From Colwellia psychrerythraea (GTDB lineage: Bacteria > Pseudomonadota > Gammaproteobacteria > Enterobacterales > Alteromonadaceae), in contig NZ_JQEC01000011.1 of assembly GCF_000764185.1 (NCBI RefSeq), positions 124,001 to 188,000 on the forward strand: DNA of 64,000 bases. The letters are read 5' to 3'. The notes under the pieces were generated by a model. It searched no databases. It had not been told where the DNA came from and saw only the letters and a list, made by a program, of their open reading frames with translations. Both the position numbers and the translations under genes were made by a program. Shown piece after piece: positions 26,444 through 35,204 of this stretch (the stretch's first letter is position 1; each line of letters starts with the position of its first letter).

Positions 26444-27838
26444 CTAAGTCTTGCTCAATTTAATATGAAATGACTTTGCCCGAGTTAACGCGGCATAACC
26501 TAGGCTAGATAAAGTACAACCGCTCCCTGAATTTTTAACCCCCCCCCAAGGTAAGGCGGGGTCTAGATAGTCACAGCGATTAATAAAGAAAGTCCCTACG
26601 GCCAATTGCTCTCCCAGTGTTATGCCCTGCTTGATATTGCGGGTAAAAACGGCTGCGGTTAAACCAAAATCTGAATCATTCATTAAGCTAACCGCCTCTT
26701 CATCATTACTAACTTTCATAATGCCGACAACAGGGCCAAAGCTTTCATCAAACATCACTGACATACTATGATCAACCTTGGTCAATACTTGTGGTGCCAG
26801 GTAAGCACTACCGGGCTTATCTAATGGGAAGTCACGCCTATCAATATGCGCTTTCGCGCCAGCAGCAATGGCCTGTGTTATTTGCTGACGAACAAAATCA
26901 GCATTCTCAGCTTTAACCAGAGGCCCAAGTGTTGTTTCAACCTCATCTGGCCGTCCTAATTTATAGTCATTCACCAATGCCACTACCTGGCTAACAAATT
27001 TTTCATAAATATCACTGTGTACATAAATACGTTCAATGCCACAACAAGACTGACCCGAATTAAAAAATCCACCATCAGCACAAACGACTGCCGCCTCAGC
27101 AATATTGGCATCCGCACGAACATAAGCAGCATCTTTGCCACCTAATTCTAAGCCGACACCAATAAAACGGCCGCTAGCAGCGCGTTCAAGCATTTCACCG
27201 CCAGCAACAGAGCCGGTAAAAGCGACATAATTAATGACCGGCTGCTTAATAAGTTTTTCAGTATCTGCATGGCTAAGGTATAAATGTTGAAAGATACCTG
27301 CTGGCAAGCCTGCCTTAGCAAAAGCTAAGGCAAACTGCTCACCGCATAACGGTGTTTGCGCAGAGTGTTTTAACAACACGCTATTGCCTGACATAATTGC
27401 TGGTATTATGGAATTAATTGCGGTTAAGTAAGGGTAATTCCACGGCGCAATAATAAAAACAACACCTAAGGGTTCACGTTTAATGTAACGAATAAAGCCT
27501 GGTTTATCGGCTAGCTCAATATCCTTGAGCGCATTTGTCGCCTCGGTAATCATAAAGCGCGCCCGATCCGCCATACCGTTAACTTCGCCCTTGCCATACC
27601 GAATGGGCCGGCCCATCATCCAGCATAACTGCTCAGCAATTTCATCCGCTTTACTCAGTAAAATATCAACCATGGCATGACAACAAGCAGCCCGTTGCTG
27701 CAATGAGCTTGTTCGCCATTGCGCTTGTGCACTATTGGCAAGTTTTAGTGCTTGCTTTATTTGTGTTTGACTAGCCAGTTCACGCTCAACATAAATACTG
27801 TTATCAATAGGTGAACGTGTGGTTTGAATATTACTCAT
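26444..27838 (-). CDS. NAD(P)-dependent aldehyde dehydrogenase
   Basis: 464 residues. Active-site Cys in FFNSGQSCCGIERIYV, catalytic Glu region GLELGGKDAAYV, cofactor loop FTGSVAGGEML, and the oxyanion Asn region IIAPWNYPYLTAIN. It is slightly short for the superfamily and resembles the succinate-semialdehyde/GabD-type branch. It sits between the iron alcohol dehydrogenase and the ligase genes; spacing of 43-67 bases suggests one operon. Confidence 0.93.
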   Translation of the reverse strand: MSNIQTTRSPIDNSIYVERELASQTQIKQALKLANSAQAQWRTSSLQQRAACCHAMVDILLSKADEIAEQLCWMMGRPIRYGKGEVNGMADRARFMITEATNALKDIELADKPGFIRYIKREPLGVVFIIAPWNYPYLTAINSIIPAIMSGNSVLLKHSAQTPLCGEQFALAFAKAGLPAGIFQHLYLSHADTEKLIKQPVINYVAFTGSVAGGEMLERAASGRFIGVGLELGGKDAAYVRADANIAEAAVVCADGGFFNSGQSCCGIERIYVHSDIYEKFVSQVVALVNDYKLGRPDEVETTLGPLVKAENADFVRQQITQAIAAGAKAHIDRRDFPLDKPGSAYLAPQVLTKVDHSMSVMFDESFGPVVGIMKVSNDEEAVSLMNDSDFGLTAAVFTRNIKQGITLGEQLAVGTFFINRCDYLDPALPWGGVKNSGSGCTLSSLGYAALTRAKSFHIKLSKT

Positions 27839-27881
27839 AACTTCCTTACCTATAAGCTAACTTAACAATGATCGCTTGGAC

Positions 27882-29252
27882 TTATATAATTTCGAAGTAG
27901 CGACTCAGTTCCCAATCAGAAACATGTTTACGATACTCTCGCTCTTCCCATTCCCTACTGGCGCTAAAGTGTTCAACAAAGTTTTGACCAAACATTTCAA
28001 TAGCAGCTTTCGACTGCTTAAACTGAGTTGCGGCTTCAAATAAAGTACTCGGCAATGCTAATTCCGCGGGGTGACTTTGTTGATAAGCATTTCCTTTAAT
28101 TTGCGGTAATGGTTCAAGCTTTTCTTCAATGCCAATTAACCCTGAGGCAATAACCGCCGCTAACGCTAAATAGGGGTTAGCGTCCGCAGCGCCAAGTCGA
28201 TATTCAATACGTTGTGACTTTTCCGTACCCGGAATTACCCGCAATGCGGTAGTACGATTTTCTACCCCCCAAGTGGCATCAAGTGGTGCCCATAGGCCAG
28301 GTACCATACGACTATAACTATTAACAGTTGGCGCAATCATAGCGATAAACTCAGGCATAAACCGTTGTTGTCCTGCAAGGAAGTGACGCTGAATGTCACT
28401 CATGCCATGCTCATTACCTTGTTGGTAAAAAGCTGACTTACCTTGAGCATCTTTTAATGAAATGTGAATATGACCACTCTGCCCAGGCCAGTCAGGCGAC
28501 CACTTAGCCATAAACGTCGCCATTAAATTATTTCGCTGTGCCCAAACTTTAATAAATGTTTTGAACAGCGCGGCTTTATCTCCCGCATTTAACGCTTGGT
28601 CATGAGCAATTGCGGCCTCTAATACACCAGGCCCCGTTTCGGTATGTAAACCTTCAAGAGGAAAGTCCATTTGCTCACCAAGGTCCAAAATTTGATGATG
28701 TAAGTCTGCATGTACTGAGTTGCGAATCATCGAATAACCAAAAAAATCAGGGGTAAGTGGTGTTAGATTTTGGTAATTTTTTGCGCGAACAGACTCTGGC
28801 GTTTCATTAAAAATAAAAAACTCATACTCAAGAGCCGCAATCACTTCAAAGCCTTGGGACTTTGCCCGTTCAAGCACACGTTTTAAGGTATTACGAGGAC
28901 AAATAGGCTCTGCATTATCGCTAAATTCAGCAATAAACAACAGCATATCGCCTTCATAAGGTAACGCTCGACAAGTTTGTGGCAAAATGCGCACAGGGGC
29001 ATCAGGGTAACCAGTGTGCCAACCAGTATATTTGCCATTATCATAAAGCTGATCTTTACAATCCCAGCCCAGCACAACATCACAAAATGCAAAGCCTGAA
29101 GCTAAAGCAGAAAAAAACTTTTCTTTACTCATGTACTTGCCACGCATAATGCCATCAATATCAAACAGGCCGACTTTCACATGACTGAGCCCTCTTTCTT
29201 CGACAATAAGTTTGGCATCCGCAATGGTTCTTACATCTCTTGGCATTAACAT
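27882..29252 (-). CDS. Glutamine-synthetase-like gamma-glutamyl-amine ligase
   Basis: 456 residues with the glutamine synthetase fold: EYEFFIFNETPE, LEGLHTETGPGVLEAAI, SGHIHISLKD, and VENRTTALRVIPGTEKSQRIEYRLGAADANPYLALAA. The adenylylation-type C-terminus of GlnA is absent, so it belongs with PuuA/GlnA4/IpuC-like ligases that join glutamate to amines. Together with the aldehyde dehydrogenase, alcohol dehydrogenase and amidotransferase it forms a gamma-glutamylation pathway. First gene of the operon. Substrate not proven; an amino alcohol is the best guess. Confidence 0.9.
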   Translation of the reverse strand: MLMPRDVRTIADAKLIVEERGLSHVKVGLFDIDGIMRGKYMSKEKFFSALASGFAFCDVVLGWDCKDQLYDNGKYTGWHTGYPDAPVRILPQTCRALPYEGDMLLFIAEFSDNAEPICPRNTLKRVLERAKSQGFEVIAALEYEFFIFNETPESVRAKNYQNLTPLTPDFFGYSMIRNSVHADLHHQILDLGEQMDFPLEGLHTETGPGVLEAAIAHDQALNAGDKAALFKTFIKVWAQRNNLMATFMAKWSPDWPGQSGHIHISLKDAQGKSAFYQQGNEHGMSDIQRHFLAGQQRFMPEFIAMIAPTVNSYSRMVPGLWAPLDATWGVENRTTALRVIPGTEKSQRIEYRLGAADANPYLALAAVIASGLIGIEEKLEPLPQIKGNAYQQSHPAELALPSTLFEAATQFKQSKAAIEMFGQNFVEHFSASREWEEREYRKHVSDWELSRYFEII

Positions 29253-29463
29253 GCACTTTCCTCTTTAACTGTATTACGCTGTATTCAATTAGTTATTAAA
29301 TTATCTAGAAGTTATCTAGAATATTGATAACTAGAAAGATTAATCAGTAAGTCTCGTTAAAAGTAATAAGAATTTCACTTACCTTTAGAGTAAAGCTCAA
29401 CAGGATGTATTTTTCAAAATAACTCTGCATTCATTAACTGGAACAGTAAAAATCAAGCGTAAA

Positions 29464-29487
29464 AAAGCCAGTCGACAGACTGGCTTT
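29464..29487 (-). terminator. Intrinsic terminator of the MFS gene
   Basis: AAAGCCAGTC (29464-29473) pairs with GACTGGCTTT (29478-29487) around GACA. On the minus strand the stem runs into a T stretch, so the MFS gene is a transcription unit separate from the ligase operon. Confidence 0.88.
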
Positions 29488-29541
29488 ACCTAGAAGGGTT
29501 TAACAACACTAATGAATATAGTCAAACACTTACGGTGAACC

Positions 29542-30750
29542 TCACTTTACTGGATAGTGCTGAGCCGTTTTAATAAACTGGCTTGCCAATAAGGAAAGTA
29601 CCGCAAATCCTGCGCCGGCATAAAAGACTAACGAGTGATCATAAAGCCAAATTAAACCAAAAGTCGCTGGAATTACCACAGCGGCAATATGGTTTATACT
29701 AAAACTAACACCTGCACTTGAGGCTATGTCTTTTGGATCCGCTATTTTCTGAAAATAGGTTTTCAACGCTATGGCCATAGCAAAAAACAAATGGTCAATC
29801 ACATAAAGCACCGCAGCGATATTGGCTGATTCTACTAGCGCATAACCAACAAAGACTGTAATTAAACCTAAATACTCTAACGTTAATGCTTTACGCTCAC
29901 CCACTTTTGCAATCCAAGCGCCAATCTTTGGTGCCAAAAAAAAGTTAATAACATGATTAATCATGTATAACAGAGTGATTTGTTGAACACTGTAGCCAAA
30001 TTTTTCCACCATAAGAAAACCCGCAAAAACCACAAATATCTGTCTGCGCGCGCCGGCTAAAAAAGTTAATAAATAATAAAGGCTATAACGCTTTCTTAAA
30101 ATAATTTTTTTATGCTGGGCATGTTCCATAGTGAATTTAGGCATAACAAACGCCAGCCAAAGGGTTAGTAGTAAACCACTTAAACCAAAAAACAAATACA
30201 TCACTTGGTAGCTGGCAGAAAACACGCTAAAACCTAACCAAATCAAACCATAACAAGTTAGTGATGCCGCAGATTTTATTGACATTAACTTGCCAAGCTT
30301 TGTCGGCGCCTCATCTTTGCTAAACCATTGCAGGCTTAAGGAGGTATTCAAGGTTTCATAATAGTGAAAGCCAATAGACATCAATACTGTTGTCGCATAA
30401 AGGCCGTAAATACTAGGGAACAGCCCGGTAATGGCAACACCAATCGATAACACACATAATGAAATTAAGGCAAAGACTTGCTCGGTAAATACCAATAAAA
30501 CAAACACTGCGGTAAAGGCTAAGAAACCAGGGATCTCTCGTAAAGATTGCAACATACCTATTTCAGCACCAGTAAAAGCGGCTTGCTCAAAAACAAAGTT
30601 ATTAAGCATCGCCATCCAACCGGCAAACGTAACGGACATAACAATGCTAGCAATAGCTAAAAAAACAAAGGGACTTTGCCATTTGGTTTCCTGAGCAACT
30701 ATGCTTTGGCTTACTTGTTCCGATTGTCTATCTTTGGCTAATTCTTCCAT
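29542..30750 (-). CDS. MFS transporter
   Basis: 402 residues, about 12 hydrophobic helices with a central basic loop (HKKIILRKRYS) between halves. No family-specific substrate motif recognised. It has its own terminator, is divergent from the AraC regulator, and lies inside the repeat-bracketed island, so it probably imports the substrate of the gamma-glutamylation pathway. Single-protein transport, with no binding protein nearby. Confidence 0.87.
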   Translation of the reverse strand: MEELAKDRQSEQVSQSIVAQETKWQSPFVFLAIASIVMSVTFAGWMAMLNNFVFEQAAFTGAEIGMLQSLREIPGFLAFTAVFVLLVFTEQVFALISLCVLSIGVAITGLFPSIYGLYATTVLMSIGFHYYETLNTSLSLQWFSKDEAPTKLGKLMSIKSAASLTCYGLIWLGFSVFSASYQVMYLFFGLSGLLLTLWLAFVMPKFTMEHAQHKKIILRKRYSLYYLLTFLAGARRQIFVVFAGFLMVEKFGYSVQQITLLYMINHVINFFLAPKIGAWIAKVGERKALTLEYLGLITVFVGYALVESANIAAVLYVIDHLFFAMAIALKTYFQKIADPKDIASSAGVSFSINHIAAVVIPATFGLIWLYDHSLVFYAGAGFAVLSLLASQFIKTAQHYPVK

Positions 30751-30897
30751 AATGTTCCCTGATATATAACTATTACCTAAATATATTAATTAACGACACT
30801 AATTAACTAACATGTCACAAACGCTTTACAAAAGTTCAGCTTGTGCCGCTTGAATGACCATTATATGATGATTTCAACCTGACCAATAGCGACAATT

Positions 30898-31704
30898 ATG
30901 ACACTTAGTTTATCAATTCAGACAAAATCAAGCTGGCATCAACAAAGCCCCAGTCGGCTTTACCCAAGTTTACCTCGAGCGGTAATACCTACGTCTGCAG
31001 AATTTAAGCCCATGACTCAGATTGTTAGCCATTCACATCCATGGTCGCAGCTCTCTTATTCTTGTATTGGCGTGATGCATATTGAAACCGATACAGGTAT
31101 TTTTGTTATACCACCTGAGCAAGCATTATGGTTACCTGCTGGCATGGCACATCAGCACTTTTGTAAAAACAGAGTAAGCTACCGTAGCTTATATATAGAC
31201 CCTGTTTTGAGTGAGATGCTTGGTAATAAAGTTCGGCCGCTAACGGTTGACCCTTTATTAAAATCGTTGATTTTGGAGATCTCAAGTTGGCCTGAGGATT
31301 ATCAAGAAACCGAACAAAGCCAGCGCTTTATTCTCGTTTTATTAGACCGCCTAGCCATGGCAAAAAGTAACCAGCTATTTATGCCAACCATTCAAGATAA
31401 AAGACTATTACCGATAATTGAAACGTTAAACCAAGAGCCAGCAAATAAATTTACCGTAGAGCAATGGGCATTTAAGGTAGGCGCATCAAGTCGTACCCTT
31501 AATCGGTTATTTAACCAAAATTACGGCATGGGTTTTAGCCGCTGGAAACAAAAACTAAGAATATTAAAGTCATTAGAGTTACTTAATAGCAATATGCCAC
31601 TGGTAGATATTGCCTTTGAGTTAGGTTATGAATCCACATCAGCATTTATAACAGCCTTTAAAAAGCACTTAGGTTGTTCTCCTAAAAAGTATCTCAGCCA
31701 GTAA
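30898..31704 (+). CDS. AraC-family transcriptional regulator
   Basis: 268 residues. N-terminal cupin-like sensing domain (SHSHPWSQLSYSCIGVMHIET, PPEQALWLPAGMAHQHFC) and C-terminal double helix-turn-helix (about 180-265: FTVEQWAFKVGASSRTLNRLFNQNYGMGFSRWKQKLR, IAFELGYESTSAFITAFKKHLGCSPKKYL). It is divergent from the MFS gene across ~150 bases and is the likely activator of the island. The repeat element begins four bases after its stop. Confidence 0.93.
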   Translation: MTLSLSIQTKSSWHQQSPSRLYPSLPRAVIPTSAEFKPMTQIVSHSHPWSQLSYSCIGVMHIETDTGIFVIPPEQALWLPAGMAHQHFCKNRVSYRSLYIDPVLSEMLGNKVRPLTVDPLLKSLILEISSWPEDYQETEQSQRFILVLLDRLAMAKSNQLFMPTIQDKRLLPIIETLNQEPANKFTVEQWAFKVGASSRTLNRLFNQNYGMGFSRWKQKLRILKSLELLNSNMPLVDIAFELGYESTSAFITAFKKHLGCSPKKYLSQ

Positions 31705-31707
31705 TTA

Positions 31708-31935
31708 ACCTGAACTCTGGATAAGAAGAATTTTCTCAATATTCCCTTTAAATCCAATTCTCAGCGTTAAAACGTCGATAAATAACCCGTTATTCATAAA
31801 CGTTTTGCCTTGATAATCGAATAAATTGAAACATTGATAGCGATTATCGCTATTTAATCCGGTAAATTATATTTTTAATAACCGTAAATTGCTGTTTTGA
31901 CTTAAACATCAAGCATTCATTATCCAAAGTTCAGA
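31708..31935. mobile_element. MITE-like element, right copy (inverted)
   Basis: About 228 bp, ends ACCTGAACTCTGG (31708-31720) and CCAAAGTTCAG (31924-31934). It is the reverse-orientation copy of 24190-24414 over its full length. The inner end abuts the AraC stop; the outer end abuts the first recognisable codon of a broken glutaminase. No open frame. Confidence 0.82.
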
Positions 31936-32520
31936 GTAGTTTGTGATAGTTTGGTTTCTCATTTTGTTAATCATGAAAAAACCTTTAGTGAAATTTTAGC
32001 GTTTATTCATCAGTGCAGCGGCGATCAAAACATCACTCTTGAAGAAGTAGTAGCTAAGTCTGAAATGGAACATGGTTTTAGAAACATTGCTTTAGCCAAC
32101 TTAATGAAAAGTTTTGATAACTTTGACAATGATGTCATCGAGGTATTACAAACCTACTTTAAGCATTGCTCTAAGCACTGCTCCATTGTGATGAATGCCC
32201 AGCAGTTATCGCGCTCTATGTTGTATCTAGCAAATGATGGCACAGATCCTATATCAAACAAGCAGCTGATTAACTCAACACAAGCAAAACGTATTAATTC
32301 ATTAATGTTAACCTGTGGTCATTATGATGCCTCAGGGGATTTTGATTTTCGTGTTGGCCTACCCGGTAAAAGTGGTGTCGGCGGCGGTATAGTGGCAGTT
32401 GTGCCAGGGAAAATGGCTATTGCAGTATATTCTCCAGCAATAAATGAATCAGGTAATTCATTAGTGGGGACAAAAGCGCTAGAGCTTTTTACTACCAAAA
32501 CTGGACTCTCTATTTTTTAA
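31936..32520 (+). pseudogene. Glutaminase, C-terminal fragment cut by the repeat element
   Basis: Reading in frame from 31936 gives VVCDSLVSHFVNHEKTFSEIL, then HGFRNIALANLMKSF, SRSMLYLANDGTDPI, INSLMLTCGHYDASGDFDFRVGLPGKSGVGGGIVAVVPGKMAIAV and GNSLVGTKALELFTTKTGLSIF: the C-terminal ~60% of a serine-type glutaminase (family length ~305). The N-terminal part with the catalytic SxxK motif is gone, and the match begins at the very edge of the repeat. A TTG at 31951 could start a 189-residue product, but without SxxK it cannot be an active glutaminase. Confidence 0.88.
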
Positions 32521-32723
32521 ATGCCCCTTAAAAATAACAGCTACATCCTATAAATGACATTAGACTTAATTCACTTGGGTGAATGTATTAAAATAAATGT
32601 CACCGCCATAAATAATAAGCTCTACCTCTGACAATAAGGTTTAGAGGCTCTGCACAAGACTACACCACATAACAGACTTAATAGAATCAAATGAAAGAGT
32701 AAGAGAGTCCGTCAAGGGTGAAG

Positions 32724-33509
32724 TTATAATACTATCTTCTTGAACAATATGTGAATCCAATTCCCATGCTCTCGTAAAAACGGTTTTTGAATATTATTGA
32801 TATAAAAAGCCAGCCTTGTCGAAACCTTTTGTAGAAAACTTCTCTCAAATGGCGGAGGGAGCATTCGATTGTTACAATGTATACATGGCTCTTCTTGATT
32901 ATAAGTGCCGTATGGATTGCCGGCAAAATCCATTAAAGCCGAAGATACTATGTTTGTATGAGTAACCGATTTACCAATAAATGACACTTCGCAGATATTA
33001 AACTTAGGAAATAGTTTAGCCAGGCGGTTTTCATCAAAACTATTCACATGCCCCCACGGGGGGTTCTTTTTTCCACAGGTGTAGCACGTTGTACGACCAA
33101 CCCTGATATCCTGTTTATAAGGTACTCCTATAAGTAAATACTCTTTAGATACACGGCTTATTTCAGAACATGCTTTGTAAAGTAATGGAACAGGTATATG
33201 TTCTAGTACCTCAGCACAAAAGACTAAGTCATTTGAATTATCAAAGAAGCCTAAATTAGTAACATCACCTTGAACACACATAATATTTGGGTGATGCATG
33301 GTTGGTTTTTCTAAATCTAACGCAATAACGTTTTTATATTTTTCAGTTAGCAATTTGGAAAAGTGACCGTCTCTAGCTCCAATATCAAGTGCGGTATTAC
33401 CTCTCCCTGTAATAAGGCGCATCAAATCTTCCGTACGTATTTTCTCAGAGTCACTTTCTCTGTATTTCGTTAGGTCCATTTGAAACACCATAGTAAGAGG
33501 CATAACCAT
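32724..33509 (-). CDS. Class I SAM-dependent methyltransferase with Cys pairs
   Basis: 261 residues; several ATG codons lie near the start, so the N-terminus may be 6-10 residues shorter. SAM-binding motif I is ALDIGARDGHFSKLL, followed by ALDLEKP and VFCAEVLEHIPVPLL. The second half has two CxxC pairs (CYTCGKKNPPWGH and CIHCNNRM) that could bind zinc. Proteins of this type occur in polysaccharide and surface-modification loci, but no such genes are beside it. A 95-bp inverted-repeat element lies immediately upstream. Confidence 0.78.
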   Translation of the reverse strand: MVMPLTMVFQMDLTKYRESDSEKIRTEDLMRLITGRGNTALDIGARDGHFSKLLTEKYKNVIALDLEKPTMHHPNIMCVQGDVTNLGFFDNSNDLVFCAEVLEHIPVPLLYKACSEISRVSKEYLLIGVPYKQDIRVGRTTCYTCGKKNPPWGHVNSFDENRLAKLFPKFNICEVSFIGKSVTHTNIVSSALMDFAGNPYGTYNQEEPCIHCNNRMLPPPFERSFLQKVSTRLAFYINNIQKPFLREHGNWIHILFKKIVL

Positions 33510-33521
33510 ATATTATGGATA

Positions 33522-33616
33522 CGTCTCAGTAATACACCAACATAAAAAGTAAATTAACAACTATTTTTGGACTCTGCGATAAAGCCCTCTACTGGGTGAC
33601 GTGTAATACTGAGACG
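33522..33616. repeat. 95-bp segment with 16-base terminal inverted repeats
   Basis: CGTCTCAGTAATACAC (33522-33537) and GTGTAATACTGAGACG (33601-33616) match as inverted repeats at 15 of 16 positions. The interior has no frame. Shape and size fit a small non-autonomous insertion element. Confidence 0.72.
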
Positions 33617-33972
33617 CCTCAGTTGCATGATCGAAATGATTTATTAGAAATATGTATAAAAAATATTATGGCTAAATAAGCAACATTAAAATCTTAATAG
33701 ACTTAGTTTTGTATATAGCTTTACTTGATACTTTCAAAATAATGCTATTCCTATATACAGTCTAATTAATATGTACTCGTCCTTGAGCCTTAAAGGGAAA
33801 TAATAGTTAATTACTCATCTATTGCTGGTCGATAACTTACCAGAACAAATAAAGGCTATTGCTATTAATCAAGATTTCTTCTGCTTATCTATGTGTTTTA
33901 TTAACCTCTTAAACTCATCTAGCTTTTATGTAAAATCCTTGTTTGTACTTAAATTTACATAGGTATTACATT
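33617..33972. other. ~350-base AT-rich spacer
   Basis: No frame, hairpin or promoter that could be supported was seen between the inverted-repeat segment and the broken lipoprotein gene. Confidence 0.5.
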
Positions 33973-34150
33973 ATGAAACTACCTTTTCAGTTGTTAAACG
34001 CTTTCCTATTAGCACTTGCTTTAACTGCTTGTGGGGAATTTTAACGATATTAACTTATCGACTGATGGTTCCATCTATATGGTCGATGATGATATTAACG
34101 GCTTTTGGTATATAAACCCTGTCACCAATGAGCGGGTGATCTTAAATTAA
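33973..34150 (+). pseudogene. Frameshifted small lipoprotein gene
   Basis: ATG at 33973 gives MKLPFQLLNAFLLALALTACGEF and a stop: a perfect lipoprotein leader with lipobox LTAC and almost nothing after it. Removing one G from the GGGG at 34033-34036 continues the frame as ACGNFNDINLSTDGS, then IYMVDDDINGFWYINPVTNE to a stop at 34148-34150, about 58 residues in all. A single-base insertion in the G run is the simplest explanation. A sequencing error at the run is the main alternative. Confidence 0.7.
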
Positions 34151-34177
34151 AATATCCGTAGAGAAAGGGCACGCTAT

Positions 34178-34528
34178 TCACAATTTAGGATGGTGCACGG
34201 TTCTAGCTATTGCATGTAGCCTATCTACCTTTGTGCCCCAAACCACCATGGAATCATTAAATTTATCTCCACTGTATGATCGGAAAGTTGCCCATAAAAT
34301 CCAAGAAGTATCTATGTCTCGAATGGGCACCAAGAAGCCCTTAACAAAAGGACTAATTAATTTGGAATTCACTAGCTTTTTGAAATAAGATGTTAAGGGC
34401 GGTAAGTACCACTTTGTTGACCTTAGCAGCAGTAGTAGAAAACTGAGTCTTTCATGGTTGTTTTTTGCTCTATAGTTGACATAAATCACACTCGTCGAAT
34501 AACGCAGCTTTATGAACAATAGAAGCAT
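34178..34528 (-). CDS. Doubtful open frame, unrecognised
   Basis: 116 residues. The C-terminal half (VKGFLVPIRDIDTSWILWATFRSYSGDKF, VVWGTKVDRLHAIARTVHHPKL) has a protein-like composition, while the N-terminal half does not. The only ATG lies inside a 10-bp hairpin (34521-34551) and has no ribosome site. It may be the 3' remnant of a larger gene. Confidence 0.3.
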   Translation of the reverse strand: MLLLFIKLRYSTSVIYVNYRAKNNHERLSFLLLLLRSTKWYLPPLTSYFKKLVNSKLISPFVKGFLVPIRDIDTSWILWATFRSYSGDKFNDSMVVWGTKVDRLHAIARTVHHPKL

Positions 34529-34551
34529 TTACCTAATTGGCAAATGCTTCT
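34521..34551. repeat. Perfect 10-bp hairpin without T tract
   Basis: AGAAGCATTT (34521-34530) pairs with AAATGCTTCT (34542-34551); CC/GG can add two pairs after one mismatch. No poly-T follows on either strand. Confidence 0.7.
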
Positions 34552-34634
34552 TGATGATTATTGATGATATAGTGTTACATGGGGTTATTCTGGCATACCA
34601 TCGTCGACAATTAATTGATAGTAAATCTGTAGAA

Positions 34635-35177
34635 TTAAGGTTGTTTATTGTAGCGACGTGATGCTAAACCGAGAATGCCTAATGCAAAGATGGCGAGGGT
34701 TGATGGTTCAGGCACTTGAGTTCCGCTTGTGTTGATTGTCCATGATGTGCCTAGACCATGATATGCTGCCGAGACTTGTGTATGTTGCGATACATCCATC
34801 CTAATTCCTGTAACCATTGTGCCTGTAAATATAACTGGACTGGCATACAGAGATAGTATGGATATATTAACATTGTTACTTATTGCTGAAGAGAATATAT
34901 TCATCCAACCACTAGTCGTTAATATCTCGATAACAGCCGCTTGCGCTGAACCATGATCGTGAAATAATGCACCGCTACTAAAATTAGCCAACGTTATAGT
35001 GTCAACATACTCTGAAGCAAATAAAAACTCAATACGATCAAAATTAGAGGAACTCGCTGCGTTGGAGGGGTAATATATTGCCGACCCGGATGTCCCAAGT
35101 ATTAAAGTAGCATTAGCTAAGCAACTTACAGACAGCGTAAAACCAATAAAAGCCGCTTTTAACATTTTGATATTCAT
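34635..35177 (-). CDS. PEP-CTERM sorting-signal protein
   Basis: 180 residues from the ATG at 35177, preceded by AAGGAA; an ATG nine codons upstream is less likely. Signal peptide 1-24 (LANA). The C-terminus is a textbook PEP-CTERM: VPEPSTLAIFALGILGLASRR, that is the PEP motif, one membrane helix and a basic end. Exosortase (EpsH) cleaves and anchors such proteins at the cell surface or in exopolysaccharide. The middle (SNFDRIEFLFASEYVDTITLANFSSG) is not recognised. No exosortase lies in this window, so it must be encoded elsewhere. Confidence 0.88.
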   Translation of the reverse strand: MNIKMLKAAFIGFTLSVSCLANATLILGTSGSAIYYPSNAASSSNFDRIEFLFASEYVDTITLANFSSGALFHDHGSAQAAVIEILTTSGWMNIFSSAISNNVNISILSLYASPVIFTGTMVTGIRMDVSQHTQVSAAYHGLGTSWTINTSGTQVPEPSTLAIFALGILGLASRRYNKQP

Positions 35178-35204
35178 TTTAAATTCCTTATTATCCCTGT
35201 CCAA

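Noticed and set aside
32554..32602. Nested pairs ATGACAT/ATGTCA and ATTCAC/GTGAAT after the glutaminase remnant
   Set aside because: Weak, short stems with no T tract; could be chance in AT-rich DNA or a poor terminator.
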